Source of the DNA: Vibrio tubiashii ATCC 19109
Lineage (GTDB): Bacteria > Pseudomonadota > Gammaproteobacteria > Enterobacterales > Vibrionaceae
Length of the DNA: 64,000 bases
Reading direction: 5' to 3'
NCBI RefSeq assembly: GCF_000772105.1
Contig: NZ_CP009354.1
Location: 744,001-808,000, forward strand
Below the pieces are notes generated by a model, which was not told the DNA's origin, did no database searches, and worked only from the letters and a program-made list of their open reading frames with translations. A program made the translations under genes and the position numbers. Positions 9,991 through 19,779 of this stretch are shown here, in pieces; the stretch's first letter is position 1, and each line of letters opens with the position of its first letter.

Positions 9991-11529
9991 TTAGGTTGAA
10001 GGTTGTTCAACCGGTTTAGACTCAGTTTCAGCCGAAGGCTCTTTGCCTGTCTTACGGCGGTACTTGTCTTCCCAGTAGTCAGCACCTTTGATGCCTAGTT
10101 TTACTGGGTTGAACGTGTACTCTGTAACACCTTGTTTTTGTTGCTCTTCATAATCATTCAGAGCTTTCAAAGCAGGCTTAGACATGAAGAAGATGATTAA
10201 GATACCAACGATGTTTAGCCACGCCATTAGACCTACACCTACGTCACCCATTGCCCATGCAAGGTTTGCTGTCTTAACTGTACCGTAGAACACGACTGCG
10301 ATTAGTGCCACTTTTAGTAGGAACATCAGGCCATTAACTTTGATGTGGCGACGGATGTAAGCCACGTTAGTTTCTGCGATGTAGTAGTAAGCAAGAATCG
10401 TAGTAAACGCGAAGAAGAACAGTGCGATTGCGATGAATGGTTTACCAATGCCTGGTAGTGCACTTTCAATCGCCATCTGAGTGAATACAGGGCCGTTTGC
10501 AGCAATATCAGCAGCAACGTTCTGTACTAGGAAGCCTTCAGCGCCATGAACGTTGTATGCACCAGTGATGATGATCATAAATGCAGTTGCAGAACATACT
10601 AGTAGTGTATCGATGTAGATAGAGAACGACTGTACTAGACCTTGTTGCGCAGGGTGATCAACGCTCGCTGCTGCCGCTGCGTGAGGACCAGTACCTTGGC
10701 CTGCTTCGTTTGAGTAAACACCACGTTTAACACCCCAACCGATAGCAGCACCAACACCCGCCATAGGTGTGAATGCGTCGCCAATGATCATAGAGAATAC
10801 GCGTGGTACTTCACCGATGTTGAGAAGGATGATGATGAACGCCGTCACGATGTACGCAAGCGCCATGAAAGGAACAACAATCTGCGTGAAGTTAGCGATA
10901 CGTTTAACGCCACCGAAGATGATAAACGCTAGGATGACTGAAATCAGTGTACCCGTGAAGATCTTCGCAAAGCTGAATGTACCGATAGCTGTTTCAATCA
11001 TTTCACCAGAACCAAATGCTGCTTCAACCGCATTACCGATACTGTTTGACTGAACGCCTGGTAGTAGGAAACCACAAGCAAAGATAGTCGCGATTGCGAA
11101 GATCCATGCGTACCAAGTTTGACCCATTGCTTTTTCAATGTAGTAAGCCGGACCACCACGGAATTGACCTTCGTCTTCTTCCTTGTAGATCTGTGCCAGT
11201 GTTGACTCTGCGTATGCTGTTGCTGCGCCAAAGAAGGCAACAACCCACATCCAGAATACTGCGCCAGGACCACCAAAACCGATAGCCGCCGCAACACCTG
11301 CAATATTACCTGTACCCACACGACCAGATAGCGAAACCGCTAAAGCTTGGAATGATGAGATACCCTTAGTAGAACTTTTCCCTGAAAGAAGTAAGCGCCA
11401 CATTTCGCTAAAGTGACGAACTTGAACAAATCGAGTCATGATCGAATAGAACAAACCAGCGCCAAGGCAAAGGTAAATCAATACCGGGCTCCAGATAATT
11501 CCATTCAGAAAATCAACTAATGACTGCAT
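9991..11529 (-). CDS. AGCS-family sodium:alanine/glycine symporter
   Basis: 512 residues with about ten hydrophobic segments. The family signatures GRVGTGNIAGVAAAIGFGGPG (split by loops in alignments) and GVYSNEAGQGTGPHAAAAA are clear. It imports alanine or glycine with Na+. The next minus-strand gene upstream of it is dadA, so alanine uptake and D-alanine oxidation lie side by side, but 314 bases separate them and they probably have separate promoters. Confidence 0.92.
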   Translation of the reverse strand: MQSLVDFLNGIIWSPVLIYLCLGAGLFYSIMTRFVQVRHFSEMWRLLLSGKSSTKGISSFQALAVSLSGRVGTGNIAGVAAAIGFGGPGAVFWMWVVAFFGAATAYAESTLAQIYKEEDEGQFRGGPAYYIEKAMGQTWYAWIFAIATIFACGFLLPGVQSNSIGNAVEAAFGSGEMIETAIGTFSFAKIFTGTLISVILAFIIFGGVKRIANFTQIVVPFMALAYIVTAFIIILLNIGEVPRVFSMIIGDAFTPMAGVGAAIGWGVKRGVYSNEAGQGTGPHAAAAASVDHPAQQGLVQSFSIYIDTLLVCSATAFMIIITGAYNVHGAEGFLVQNVAADIAANGPVFTQMAIESALPGIGKPFIAIALFFFAFTTILAYYYIAETNVAYIRRHIKVNGLMFLLKVALIAVVFYGTVKTANLAWAMGDVGVGLMAWLNIVGILIIFFMSKPALKALNDYEEQQKQGVTEYTFNPVKLGIKGADYWEDKYRRKTGKEPSAETESKPVEQPST

Positions 11530-11843
11530 AAGTATTTTCCCTGTTTTGTTTTGTAGTGGTTGTTTTCTGAACAGGATATTACCCTTTCTGTAATGTAATT
11601 GTTAATTTATTTATTTGTTAGTGTTAATTAGCGTGACCCAAAACACAAAGTGCTAAAAAATTGTTAAATAGTAGCGATTGATTACTTACTGAGCTTCAAT
11701 TGGAACGCTATATGGTCGATTGGGGAGGTTTAGCGGTGGATTATATGTACGACAAATAACCCAGTTACGTTGCTATATATTTTGTTAATAGAACGTAAAT
11801 GAGTTAATTGTGTTGATATGAAAAGTGCGTTTTAGCTTAGCTT
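11530..11843. other. AT-rich spacer upstream of the alanine symporter
   Basis: 314 bases with no ORF. It must contain the symporter promoter (minus strand). I see no strong terminator for dadA and no clear operator. Confidence 0.5.
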
Positions 11844-13094
11844 TTAGGCATACCTCTCCATGCTGAGTTCTGAAAGAGGCTTCTGACCGTTTGATGCCAT
11901 CAACTCGGCTAAGATATCAGCTGAACCACACGCCATCGTCCAGCCCAATGTTCCATGCCCTGTGTTGGTGAACAAATTACTGAACTTTGTTTGGCCTATG
12001 ATTGGCGTTCCATCAGGTGTCATGGGGCGAAAGCCTGTCCAGTACTCAGCCTGAGAGAAATCAACGCCTTGTGGGAACAAGTTACTGACGACGTGATTCA
12101 GTGTTGCGAGGCGCTTGTCAGGTAAAGCAGGATCAAACCCTGCTAACTCCGCGGTGCCCGCGACACGGATCCTTTGGTCAAAGCGGGTGAGTGCCACTTT
12201 ATAGGTTTCATCCATAATGGTGGACGAAGGGGCTTGCTGCTCGTTAGTGACTGGCAGGGTCAATGAGTAGCCCTTAACCGGATAAACCGGAATATCGAGA
12301 CCGATCGGGTTAAGTAGAGCTTTCGAGTAACTGCCTAATGCGACCACAAAGTGATCGGCACTTAACGTCCCTAGAGAGGTTTTAACACCCACCACCTTAG
12401 TGCTTTCCGTCAGCAGAGCCTCAACATCGGTGTTAAACATAAACTCAACTCCGGCTTGCTCTGCCATCTTATGCAGCTGTTGGCAAAACAGATAGCAATC
12501 TCCGGTTTCGTCATCGGGCAGGTAAAGCCCGCCAACCAATTCACCTTGCATATTAGCCAGCCCAGGTTCTTGATTGAGGCATTGCTTGGCATCGAGTAAT
12601 TTGAATTGGGTGCCACTCTCTTCGAGCAGCGCCATATCTTTTTCTACGGCTTTAAGCTGGGTAGAAGTGCGGAATATTTGCAGCGTGCCTTGAGTACGTC
12701 CTTGGTAATCGAGCTCAAACTGTTGGTTTAATGCGGCTAAACACTCACGGCTACGATTGGCGATGGTAAGCATGCGAGATTTGTTGACACGGTACTTATC
12801 CAACTGGCAATTGCCGAGCATTTGGCTCGCCCAATGGAGCAAATCAGGGTTGAGGGAGGGCTTAATTTTCAGCGGGGCATGTTGTTCAAATAACCACTTA
12901 ATGGCTTTAGTGGGAATGCCGGGCGCTGCCCAAGGTGAAGAGTAACCATATGAGATTTGACCTGCATTGGCAAAGCTGGTTTCTTCTCCCGCTTTAGCTT
13001 GTCTGTCTATCACAGTGACATCGAATCCAGCTTGATTTAAGTACCAAGCACTGGTTAATCCGATGACCCCACTCCCTAACACAATAACCTTCAC
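11844..13094 (-). CDS. dadA: D-amino acid dehydrogenase
   Basis: 416 residues with an N-terminal FAD-binding motif GSGVIGLTSAW and the DadA segments SFANAGQISYGYSSPWAAPG and GTLGWTMACGSADILAEL. It oxidises D-alanine and other D-amino acids to oxo acids and passes electrons to the respiratory chain at the inner membrane. It is divergent from a LysR gene 104 bases away, its likely regulator. No alanine racemase (dadX) is beside it. Confidence 0.92.
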   Translation of the reverse strand: MKVIVLGSGVIGLTSAWYLNQAGFDVTVIDRQAKAGEETSFANAGQISYGYSSPWAAPGIPTKAIKWLFEQHAPLKIKPSLNPDLLHWASQMLGNCQLDKYRVNKSRMLTIANRSRECLAALNQQFELDYQGRTQGTLQIFRTSTQLKAVEKDMALLEESGTQFKLLDAKQCLNQEPGLANMQGELVGGLYLPDDETGDCYLFCQQLHKMAEQAGVEFMFNTDVEALLTESTKVVGVKTSLGTLSADHFVVALGSYSKALLNPIGLDIPVYPVKGYSLTLPVTNEQQAPSSTIMDETYKVALTRFDQRIRVAGTAELAGFDPALPDKRLATLNHVVSNLFPQGVDFSQAEYWTGFRPMTPDGTPIIGQTKFSNLFTNTGHGTLGWTMACGSADILAELMASNGQKPLSELSMERYA

Positions 13095-13198
13095 GAACGC
13101 TACTCACAGTTTGAAATTTTGCTAAGGATGAATAATTTACATCTGCTTAACAATCGATAAGAATTGATATTAGGTTTTAGTTTTTCTAAAGGCTTAAT

Positions 13199-14083
13199 AT
13201 GAAATCGACCTTGCTGCACGGGGTGAACTTAATCTGCATTGTTGCTCGCCATCAGAGCCTAACAAGCGCTGCTAAGGAGCTGAACCTTACACTCGGTGCT
13301 GTCAGCCAACAACTACAGCAAATCGAACAACGGTTAGGGTTTAGTGTATTTGAACGTCATGCTCGTGGAATCCGTTTAACAGAGCAGGGCGCGAAATTGG
13401 TTGATGCGACTAGCCATCATCTGGCTTCGATTGAAGAAAATGTCTTTCAGCTGACACAGGTTTCAGAGCGTAAGCAGATCCGCCTCAAACTAACACCTTC
13501 TTTTGCTTTTAAATGGCTGGTGCCAAGACTAGAAAACTTCCACAAACAGTATCCAGACATTCAAATTCATACCTTTGCAGAAGGGGCGCTCGTTGACAGT
13601 GACAAGCGCAACTTCGATATTGCGATTGATTACGGGCCGCTCCCTTACAAGCACTCAGATGCCGAGCTGTTGATGGAGGAGTCGCTGATCCCGGTCATGA
13701 GCCGTGACTACTTGCGCTCACATCCGCAGCTAACGGAGGGAAACACCGAATGGCAACAAGTGACACTATTACATGATGTGATGCCTTGGCATGGTGCGCC
13801 GAAAGATTATGAGTGGCTCTATTGGGCGTCTCATCAGCAGCTAGATTTTGAAACCAATCGCGGCCATTTTTTTAATCGTACCGATATGGCGATGTCAGCA
13901 GCAGAGGCCGGAGTAGGGATAGCGCTAGCAAGGGTTGCTCTATTAGGTGATGAGATTGAACAGGGGAAATTGGTTGCGCCTTTTCCCGCTATCGAAGCCA
14001 ATGCGGGCTATTTTGTTCTTACTCATATCGATGATCCCTACACTCGATTGTTCAAACAATGGTTGAGAGAGCAGGTCAACTAA
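13199..14083 (+). CDS. LysR-family regulator, divergent from dadA
   Basis: 294 residues. The N-terminal winged HTH (about 8-65, SLTSAAKELNLTLGAVSQQLQQIEQRLG) is typical of LTTRs and is followed by a periplasmic-binding-like effector domain. Its position back to back with dadA suggests it controls dadA, and amino acids are possible effectors; this is inferred from context only. Confidence 0.88.
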   Translation: MKSTLLHGVNLICIVARHQSLTSAAKELNLTLGAVSQQLQQIEQRLGFSVFERHARGIRLTEQGAKLVDATSHHLASIEENVFQLTQVSERKQIRLKLTPSFAFKWLVPRLENFHKQYPDIQIHTFAEGALVDSDKRNFDIAIDYGPLPYKHSDAELLMEESLIPVMSRDYLRSHPQLTEGNTEWQQVTLLHDVMPWHGAPKDYEWLYWASHQQLDFETNRGHFFNRTDMAMSAAEAGVGIALARVALLGDEIEQGKLVAPFPAIEANAGYFVLTHIDDPYTRLFKQWLREQVN

Positions 14084-14227
14084 ATTTCTTACGTAAAGTC
14101 AGTCATTAAGCCTAAGTGTTATTAATTAAATTGTAAATAACAATGGCGCGACCATATGCACCCACTACACTTAGTAATGTGTCTATGTTGGCTTCTGCCG
14201 AGATAGATAATGTTAGGGGCAGCGCAT

Positions 14228-15205
14228 ATGGAATCTCACCAAGGCAAATGCAGCTATCAAAATCCTGATGGCTGGTGCTGCGATCAACCGTGTGGGGAGT
14301 CAGGCTTGTGTTACTGGCATGACCCAAAAGTCGATAAAAGCAAAGATGATATAAAAGACCAGGTTGAAGAATGGGCCGCAGCGGGTAAACCTTTAGACGG
14401 ATTTCAGTTGGCAAAAACAAACCTCGAAGACATAGATTTAGTAAACCGAGGCTGTAAAGAAGGTTATCTATGTCGAGATGTTGATTTTTATCGAGCAAAC
14501 TTAACCGATGCTCACTTTTTTGGCTTAGATTTACGTGGCTCATCTTTGATGAAAGCCAAGCTTATTGGCGCGAATTTACATTGTGCCAAGTTAGACAATT
14601 GCAACTTACTTGGGGCAGAGCTTTCTCGAGCCAAGTTAGAAAACATCGAATGGGGTGGTTGTTTAAAGCAAGAACTTGAAGCGAAGAAAGCGTTAAAGCA
14701 GAGGGACCGAAAGAAGTCTGTCATGCTGTGTCAGGAAGCCGAAGAGGTGTGCCGTAACATTCGCAAGCAGTGTGAGAAGCAGGGGCTATTTGAAATGGCT
14801 GGTGACTTCTTTAAGCGCGAAATGCGATATCGGCGCTATCAAATGCCATTGTTCAGTTTGAAAAGAATGATTTCCAAGTTGGTGGACGTCTTTTGTGGAT
14901 ATGGTGAAGATCCTGTGCGAGTCGTCGGCTTTTCTATATTCTTGATACTAGTTTGTGCGTTGGCTTATTTCTTGTTAGACACGACCGGAGCACATCCTAT
15001 TTATGAAGGGGTCACGGGGTGGAAGTTTTACGCTTTAGAGTTTTTCAATTCGCTCTATTTCAGCGTCGTGACCTTTACCACTTTAGGCTATGGAGATATA
15101 TCGCCCGTCGGGGTCGCGAGGTTTATCGCTGCCTGTGAAGCCTTCTTAGGCAGCTTTACCATGGCGTTGTTTGTGGTGGTGTTTGTTAAGAAGATGACTC
15201 GTTAA
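14228..15205 (+). CDS. Pentapeptide-repeat protein fused to a K+ channel pore
   Basis: 325 residues from the ATG at 14228, with AGGGG about 9 bases upstream. The N-terminus is Cys/His-rich (about 1-40, CSYQNPDGWCCDQPCG then CYWH), possibly metal-binding. Pentapeptide repeats follow at about 80-150 (ANLTD, LRGSS, ANLHC, AELSR), then a charged helix. The C-terminus has two membrane segments flanking a canonical K+ selectivity filter TTLGYGD (about residue 293). The architecture is a two-TM ion channel with a cytosolic pentapeptide sensor. The gating signal is unknown. Confidence 0.85.
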   Translation: MESHQGKCSYQNPDGWCCDQPCGESGLCYWHDPKVDKSKDDIKDQVEEWAAAGKPLDGFQLAKTNLEDIDLVNRGCKEGYLCRDVDFYRANLTDAHFFGLDLRGSSLMKAKLIGANLHCAKLDNCNLLGAELSRAKLENIEWGGCLKQELEAKKALKQRDRKKSVMLCQEAEEVCRNIRKQCEKQGLFEMAGDFFKREMRYRRYQMPLFSLKRMISKLVDVFCGYGEDPVRVVGFSIFLILVCALAYFLLDTTGAHPIYEGVTGWKFYALEFFNSLYFSVVTFTTLGYGDISPVGVARFIAACEAFLGSFTMALFVVVFVKKMTR

Positions 15206-15210
15206 ACCAA

Positions 15211-15750
15211 CTACTTTGCTTTGTAGTCACTATCTAGCCAGTCAGAGAGGATTATTTGGTCGTCTTTGTACTGGTTAGAAAAGTGCTCAATTAAAGCGGC
15301 AAGGTGCTCGCCTGTGTCGCACATGGTGTCAGCAACTAAATCTTCAGAGACGGTAATCGCGCCGCCTAGAGGAGTAGCATTTGTCGCTATCTGCACAGGG
15401 ACAATAAACTTCGACTTACTTTCAAGATGGCACTCTTTTAGTCGCCTAGCTTGCTGGTGGATATTGGCTTTTAACTCTTCAGTATAGTCTTGGTGAACAA
15501 GGTCAATGGCGACTGGAAACACCAAACCTCGATAAAGAATCACAACCTCGATACCCACATTAGAATCTGCTTGCGACAAACCCAACACAATATCGCCCGC
15601 CAAATGTGGCAGTAGATTTAATTGCTGTTTAAGTAGGTCAATTTTTGTCTGCCAGTCTGAAGTCGAGTGTGAAAGCTGCGCGCAGATGTCTGAGTTTTCA
15701 GATTGGACAAAATCGAGAATGGAAGCGGAATATTGGGCTTGTAACGTCAT
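15211..15750 (-). CDS. Hypothetical protein, convergent to the channel gene
   Basis: 179 residues, soluble, no family recognised. It has mixed alpha/beta character, no signal peptide and no clear motif. It ends 5 bases from the channel gene on the opposite strand. Good coding character across the frame and lack of internal stops support a real gene. Confidence 0.65.
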   Translation of the reverse strand: MTLQAQYSASILDFVQSENSDICAQLSHSTSDWQTKIDLLKQQLNLLPHLAGDIVLGLSQADSNVGIEVVILYRGLVFPVAIDLVHQDYTEELKANIHQQARRLKECHLESKSKFIVPVQIATNATPLGGAITVSEDLVADTMCDTGEHLAALIEHFSNQYKDDQIILSDWLDSDYKAK

Positions 15751-15851
15751 CTTGGTTTATTGGCAAATAAGCGAAAAGCAGAGGCTAACCAAGATAATGT
15801 AGTGATGCTAGCGAGTTAGCAAAATTGTTTGAACTTAGTGTCGCGGAAAAC

Positions 15852-15881
15852 AAAAAGGGTTACCCGAGGGTAACCCTTTAT
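15852..15881 (-). terminator. Terminator of the DUF3581 gene
   Basis: On the minus strand, AAGGGTTACCC pairs with GGGTAACCCTT around a CTC loop, and the T run follows on that strand. Confidence 0.88.
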
Positions 15882-15898
15882 GCAGAAATTTTTGCTGA

Positions 15899-16636
15899 TT
15901 AAGCGGCGTTTGCAAACTCGGCTAAGAAGCACTCTTTGCGCGCGTTAAAACGCTCGACAAGATCGTCAACCGCATCTTGGTCATAAGGTTTCAAGCCGCT
16001 TGCCACCATACGCTTAATGCCTTTGCCAACCACTTCGCCATCTTCTTTAAAGCTGAAGTTTAGTGTAACAACACCACGCTTGCCTTCTACGTCAAAGGTC
16101 GCGCCCGCAAACTCAACTTCAGGGTGAGTCAGATCAAGACGATCAAACTCCACTTCCATGCTTTCGTAAATCACTAATGGACGTTGGCAGTTAATCATCA
16201 TTTGCGCTTCTTCCATGAGCGGCACCATGATGTGAGGGAAGTTCATGCCAGAGAATTGAACATAGCTAGTAACAACATGTTCGATAAATGCAGCATCACG
16301 GCTAACTTCACCTTCGCGCGACATGTGCAGGTATTCTTTCGCGTTCTCATCGACCAACGCGCTTTCTTTCTCACACTTATTCTCAATTGATAGCGAAATT
16401 CCATCGTTAACCATGCCAGAGAAGTCAAAGCGCATTTTTTGGCTAATGCCTTCTTTGCTTAGCAATACCGCAAATAGCAGATCGCCAGGTACGCAGAAGC
16501 GTTTGTTGTCTTCATCATGGATAGGGTTAAAGTCACCTGCGACCTTCTTAGCAAAGTGGCTTGCTTGTTGGCGAGTGAACTGGAACTGATTGTTATCTTG
16601 TGAAAAATACGGTGTCAGAAACATACTTTTATTCAT
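15899..16636 (-). CDS. DUF3581-family protein
   Basis: 245 residues from the ATG at 16636 (MNKSMFLTPYF); a second ATG at 16624 (MFLTPYF) is equally plausible because neither has a clear ribosome site. The frame stays open upstream to 16783, but that part has no conserved look. The segment FAKKVAGDFNPIHD followed by VPGDLLFA resembles the hotdog-fold MaoC signature, so acyl-thioester binding is possible. No activity is established for this conserved gammaproteobacterial family. Confidence 0.72.
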   Translation of the reverse strand: MNKSMFLTPYFSQDNNQFQFTRQQASHFAKKVAGDFNPIHDEDNKRFCVPGDLLFAVLLSKEGISQKMRFDFSGMVNDGISLSIENKCEKESALVDENAKEYLHMSREGEVSRDAAFIEHVVTSYVQFSGMNFPHIMVPLMEEAQMMINCQRPLVIYESMEVEFDRLDLTHPEVEFAGATFDVEGKRGVVTLNFSFKEDGEVVGKGIKRMVASGLKPYDQDAVDDLVERFNARKECFLAEFANAA

Positions 16637-16856
16637 GTGGCTATAACTGCCGCGCAGTATACATGAAGCTATGCAATTAAATGGTCTATCCAGATGATAT
16701 TGACCAAAGCTTAACCTTTGCAGTGAAAGTGACTTTGAAAATAATGCGCCCCTGAATGTGAATGAATCCACATATTTGCGCAATTAATAAACAAGTTAGG
16801 GATGATTGCTGATATGACAATACACATAATTCACGTTACTCACGCAAGGAAGGCAA

Positions 16857-18125
16857 ATGAAAGACGAAACGCTCTCAATCCATTTTGGTTATGAAACTGA
16901 CCCAACAACAAAATCTGTTGCCACACCCATCTATCAAACGGTCGCTTATGAGTTTGATAATGCCCAGCATGGCGCCGACCTGTTTAACTTAGAAGTTCCG
17001 GGCAATATTTATACGCGCATCATGAACCCAACCAATGATGTGTTGGAAAAACGCATGGCAGCTTTAGAAGGCGGGATTGCTGGTCTTGTTGTGAGTGCGG
17101 GTAGTGCGGCAATCAACTACGCAATCCTGACTTTGGCTCAAGCCGGTGACAATATTGTTTCGACACCTCAGCTTTACGGTGGCACTTATACGCTATTCGC
17201 GCACATGCTGCCAAGTCAGGGTATCAATGTTAAATTTGCCAAAGATGATAAGCCAGAGAGCCTTGCCGAGCTGATCGACGAAAATACCAAGGCTGTTTAT
17301 TGTGAAAGTATCGGTAACCCAGCCGGTAACATCATTGATTTAGAGCGAGTAGCAGAGCTTGCTCATGCTCAGGGTGTACCTGTTATCGTCGATAACACCG
17401 TTGCAACGCCAGCGCTTTGTAAGCCAATCGAGTTTGGTGCTGATATTGTCGTACACTCACTGACTAAGTATGTTGGTGGTCATGGTACGACGCTTGGTGG
17501 AATCATTATCGACTCCGGTAAGTTCCCATGGGCACAGCACAAAGATCGTTTCCCTGTATTTAATCAGCCTGAGCCTTCATATCATGGTGTTGTTTACTCA
17601 GAAGCCTTTGGTGAGGCGGCCTTTATTGGTCGTGCGCGCACCGTACCATTGCGTAATACAGGCTCAGCCTTGTCACCGATGAATGCCTTTATGCTGATGC
17701 AAGGGCTAGAAACATTATCTCTGCGCATGGAGCGTCACACTGAGAACGCAATGAAAGTAGCCGAGTACTTACAGCAGCACGAGAAAGTGAACTGGGTGAG
17801 CTACGCAGGTCTGCCAAGTTCAGAGTTTTTCCCACTTGCAGAAAAATACATGAAAGGTAAACCTTCAGCGATTTTATCTTTTGGTCTTAAAGACGGTTAC
17901 GATGCCGGTGTGCGTTTCTATGATGCACTGCAGATCTTTAAGCGTTTGGTCAACATAGGTGATGCTAAGTCACTCGCTTGCCACCCTGCCTCAACCACGC
18001 ACCGTCAGCTAAGTGAAGCCGAACAGAAACAAGCAGGCGTCTCACCAGAGATGATCCGCCTATCTGTAGGTATTGAGCATATCGACGATATTCTTGCTGA
18101 TTTGGAGCAGGCGCTAAATGCCTAG
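16857..18125 (+). CDS. metY: O-acetylhomoserine (thiol)-lyase, PLP-dependent
   Basis: 422 residues of the Cys/Met-metabolism PLP family. The Schiff-base lysine is in HSLTKYVGGHGTT, the PLP phosphate site in SAGSAAINYA, and YTRIMNPTNDVLEKRMAALEGG is the family signature. The length and the inserted segment DSGKFPWAQ...FPVFNQP match the O-acetylhomoserine sulfhydrylase type rather than MetB or MetC. It makes homocysteine from O-acetylhomoserine and sulfide. AAGGAAGG precedes the ATG. It is monocistronic. Confidence 0.9.
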   Translation: MKDETLSIHFGYETDPTTKSVATPIYQTVAYEFDNAQHGADLFNLEVPGNIYTRIMNPTNDVLEKRMAALEGGIAGLVVSAGSAAINYAILTLAQAGDNIVSTPQLYGGTYTLFAHMLPSQGINVKFAKDDKPESLAELIDENTKAVYCESIGNPAGNIIDLERVAELAHAQGVPVIVDNTVATPALCKPIEFGADIVVHSLTKYVGGHGTTLGGIIIDSGKFPWAQHKDRFPVFNQPEPSYHGVVYSEAFGEAAFIGRARTVPLRNTGSALSPMNAFMLMQGLETLSLRMERHTENAMKVAEYLQQHEKVNWVSYAGLPSSEFFPLAEKYMKGKPSAILSFGLKDGYDAGVRFYDALQIFKRLVNIGDAKSLACHPASTTHRQLSEAEQKQAGVSPEMIRLSVGIEHIDDILADLEQALNA

Positions 18126-18200
18126 AGGTAGGAACGGACTGCGTCCTATGGATCGCTCTGCTTCTGGAAAACTAGATAGGGCTTTCGCCTTGAAGGAATA

Positions 18201-18311
18201 CATTGTCATTCCATAGAGTGACGAAGGAGCGAGTAGGGAATCTCATAAGGTCTTCTACTCGTTTCAAGAGCTCCCCAACTCGTTCGTGCCTCACTCTTGA
18301 GGATGACAAGG
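18201..18311. repeat. Imperfect long inverted-repeat element
   Basis: The left arm (18202-18242, beginning TTGTCATTCCATAGAGTGA) pairs imperfectly with the reverse complement of the right arm (18270-18311, ending GAGGATGACAAGG). The transcript would fold into one hairpin of about 110 nt. It has the look of dispersed Vibrio intergenic hairpin elements and lies between convergent genes, where it may also act as a bidirectional transcription barrier. Copy number cannot be judged here. Confidence 0.6.
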
Positions 18312-18361
18312 TAAATTTTTTGAAACTAAAGTTGGCTTCACAACCACTGTGGAGCAACTTT

Positions 18362-18393
18362 AGTTATCCAGTTATCCAGTTATCCAGTTATCC
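18362..18393. repeat. Tandem octamer repeat AGTTATCC, four copies
   Basis: Four exact copies. The stop codon of the minus-strand CBS-domain gene (18380-18382, TTA on plus) is inside the array, so the array forms that gene's 3' end. It parallels the octamer array at the xseA stop. Confidence 0.95.
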
Positions 18394-19657
18394 TAACCAC
18401 TCTAACCTGCAATATCCGGTTGTTTTGTACCTTCAAAACCTCAAATTGCCACTCTTGATACTCAATCACTTCGCTCACTTCAGGGACTCGGCCGATTAAC
18501 CAGGTTAGAAAGCCATTCAGGGTTTGGAATCCTTCGCTCTCTTCCCCTTCGAATGTGCTGATGTCTAAACGTCGTTTTAGCTCATTGAGTGGAATCAGTG
18601 CATCCATCCACCAGCTACCATCTTGATGTTGCCTTGCCCATGTGTGTTGGGGCGCTAAGCCGAGTTCTCCTGCGACTGACTCAAGAATGTCGTAGTGGGT
18701 GACTAGTCCTTGGATGTCTCCATATTCATCGACGATAAACGCCATCTCACAGTTGTTTTGCTGCATTTGATTGAGCAAAGGCAAGCCTTTCATTGACTCG
18801 GGGAAGTATCGCGGCTTTCTTACTAAGCGAGCGATCTTTTCAATCGAAAGCGATTCATATTGGTCGAGCAGAACCTTAGAGGAAATCGTCCCGATAATAT
18901 TGTCTAAGCCGCCATGACAAACCGGCCAAACCGAGTGCTGAGTCTGACGAATCTGCTTTAAACAAGACTCAATGGGCTGCTCAATATCGAGATAATCCAT
19001 ATCGCAACGCGGCGTCATCAAAGAGGTCACTAATCGGTCATTTAAATGCAGAATATTACGGATCATCTCTTGTTCTTGCGGTTCAATTGCACCGGACTCA
19101 GAGCCTTCATTGACCACAGCAAAAATATCTTCTTCGGTGACTTGGTCATTATCGCCGCCGTTTTGACGAAATAGCTTAAGTAACGCATCGGTAGAGGCAC
19201 TCAGCAGAACCACAAAAGGTGTGGTGATAATAGCTAGCCAATGGATCGGGTAGGCGACAATAACCGCAATCTTCTCTGCATTTCGCTGAGCAAAACGTTT
19301 TGGCACCAACTCACCAACCACAATCGCAAAATAAGTGATTAATACAACGACACTGGCGGTTGCGACGATAGAAGCCAACTCAGTATCAAGCCCTTGCTGT
19401 GTGAGCCACAAAGAAAAAGGTGCAGAAAGGGTCGCTTCACCAAAAATACCACTCAAAATACCAATAGCCGTGATACCAATTTGAATGGTTGATAAAAATC
19501 GGGTTGGGTTGTTCTTTAGCTCAAGAGCGAGCTGTGCGGAAGGTTGAGTCTGAGCTAGGCCTTTTAAACGACTCGATTTAGCGGCAACAAGCGCCAGTTC
19601 TGACATGGCAAACAAGCCATTAAGGGTGATAAGCCCCACCAGTATGAATATGTCCAT
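18380..19657 (-). CDS. CNNM/CorC-HlyC family membrane protein with CBS pair
   Basis: 425 residues. A DUF21 transmembrane domain (about 1-175; MDIFILVGLITLNGLFAMSELALV) is followed by a CBS pair (about 205-335; MTPRCDMDYL and AFIVDEYGDIQGLVT) and a C-terminal CorC_HlyC domain. Relatives (YtfL, YfjD, CorC) are linked to Mg2+/Co2+ export or resistance; the older name hemolysin is misleading. Its last codons lie in the octamer repeat, so repeat-number change would alter its C-terminus. Confidence 0.88.
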   Translation of the reverse strand: MDIFILVGLITLNGLFAMSELALVAAKSSRLKGLAQTQPSAQLALELKNNPTRFLSTIQIGITAIGILSGIFGEATLSAPFSLWLTQQGLDTELASIVATASVVVLITYFAIVVGELVPKRFAQRNAEKIAVIVAYPIHWLAIITTPFVVLLSASTDALLKLFRQNGGDNDQVTEEDIFAVVNEGSESGAIEPQEQEMIRNILHLNDRLVTSLMTPRCDMDYLDIEQPIESCLKQIRQTQHSVWPVCHGGLDNIIGTISSKVLLDQYESLSIEKIARLVRKPRYFPESMKGLPLLNQMQQNNCEMAFIVDEYGDIQGLVTHYDILESVAGELGLAPQHTWARQHQDGSWWMDALIPLNELKRRLDISTFEGEESEGFQTLNGFLTWLIGRVPEVSEVIEYQEWQFEVLKVQNNRILQVRVVRITG

Positions 19658-19779
19658 TGAGAGTTCCAGTGATAAACACCTGCTCAGAATAGCGCCACTG
19701 GAGAGGAAAAGATATCGACATGTCAGCGAATAGTTTTTGTGGTTTCGATTAAAAAGAGTGATGCCTAAGCGAGACTCTT

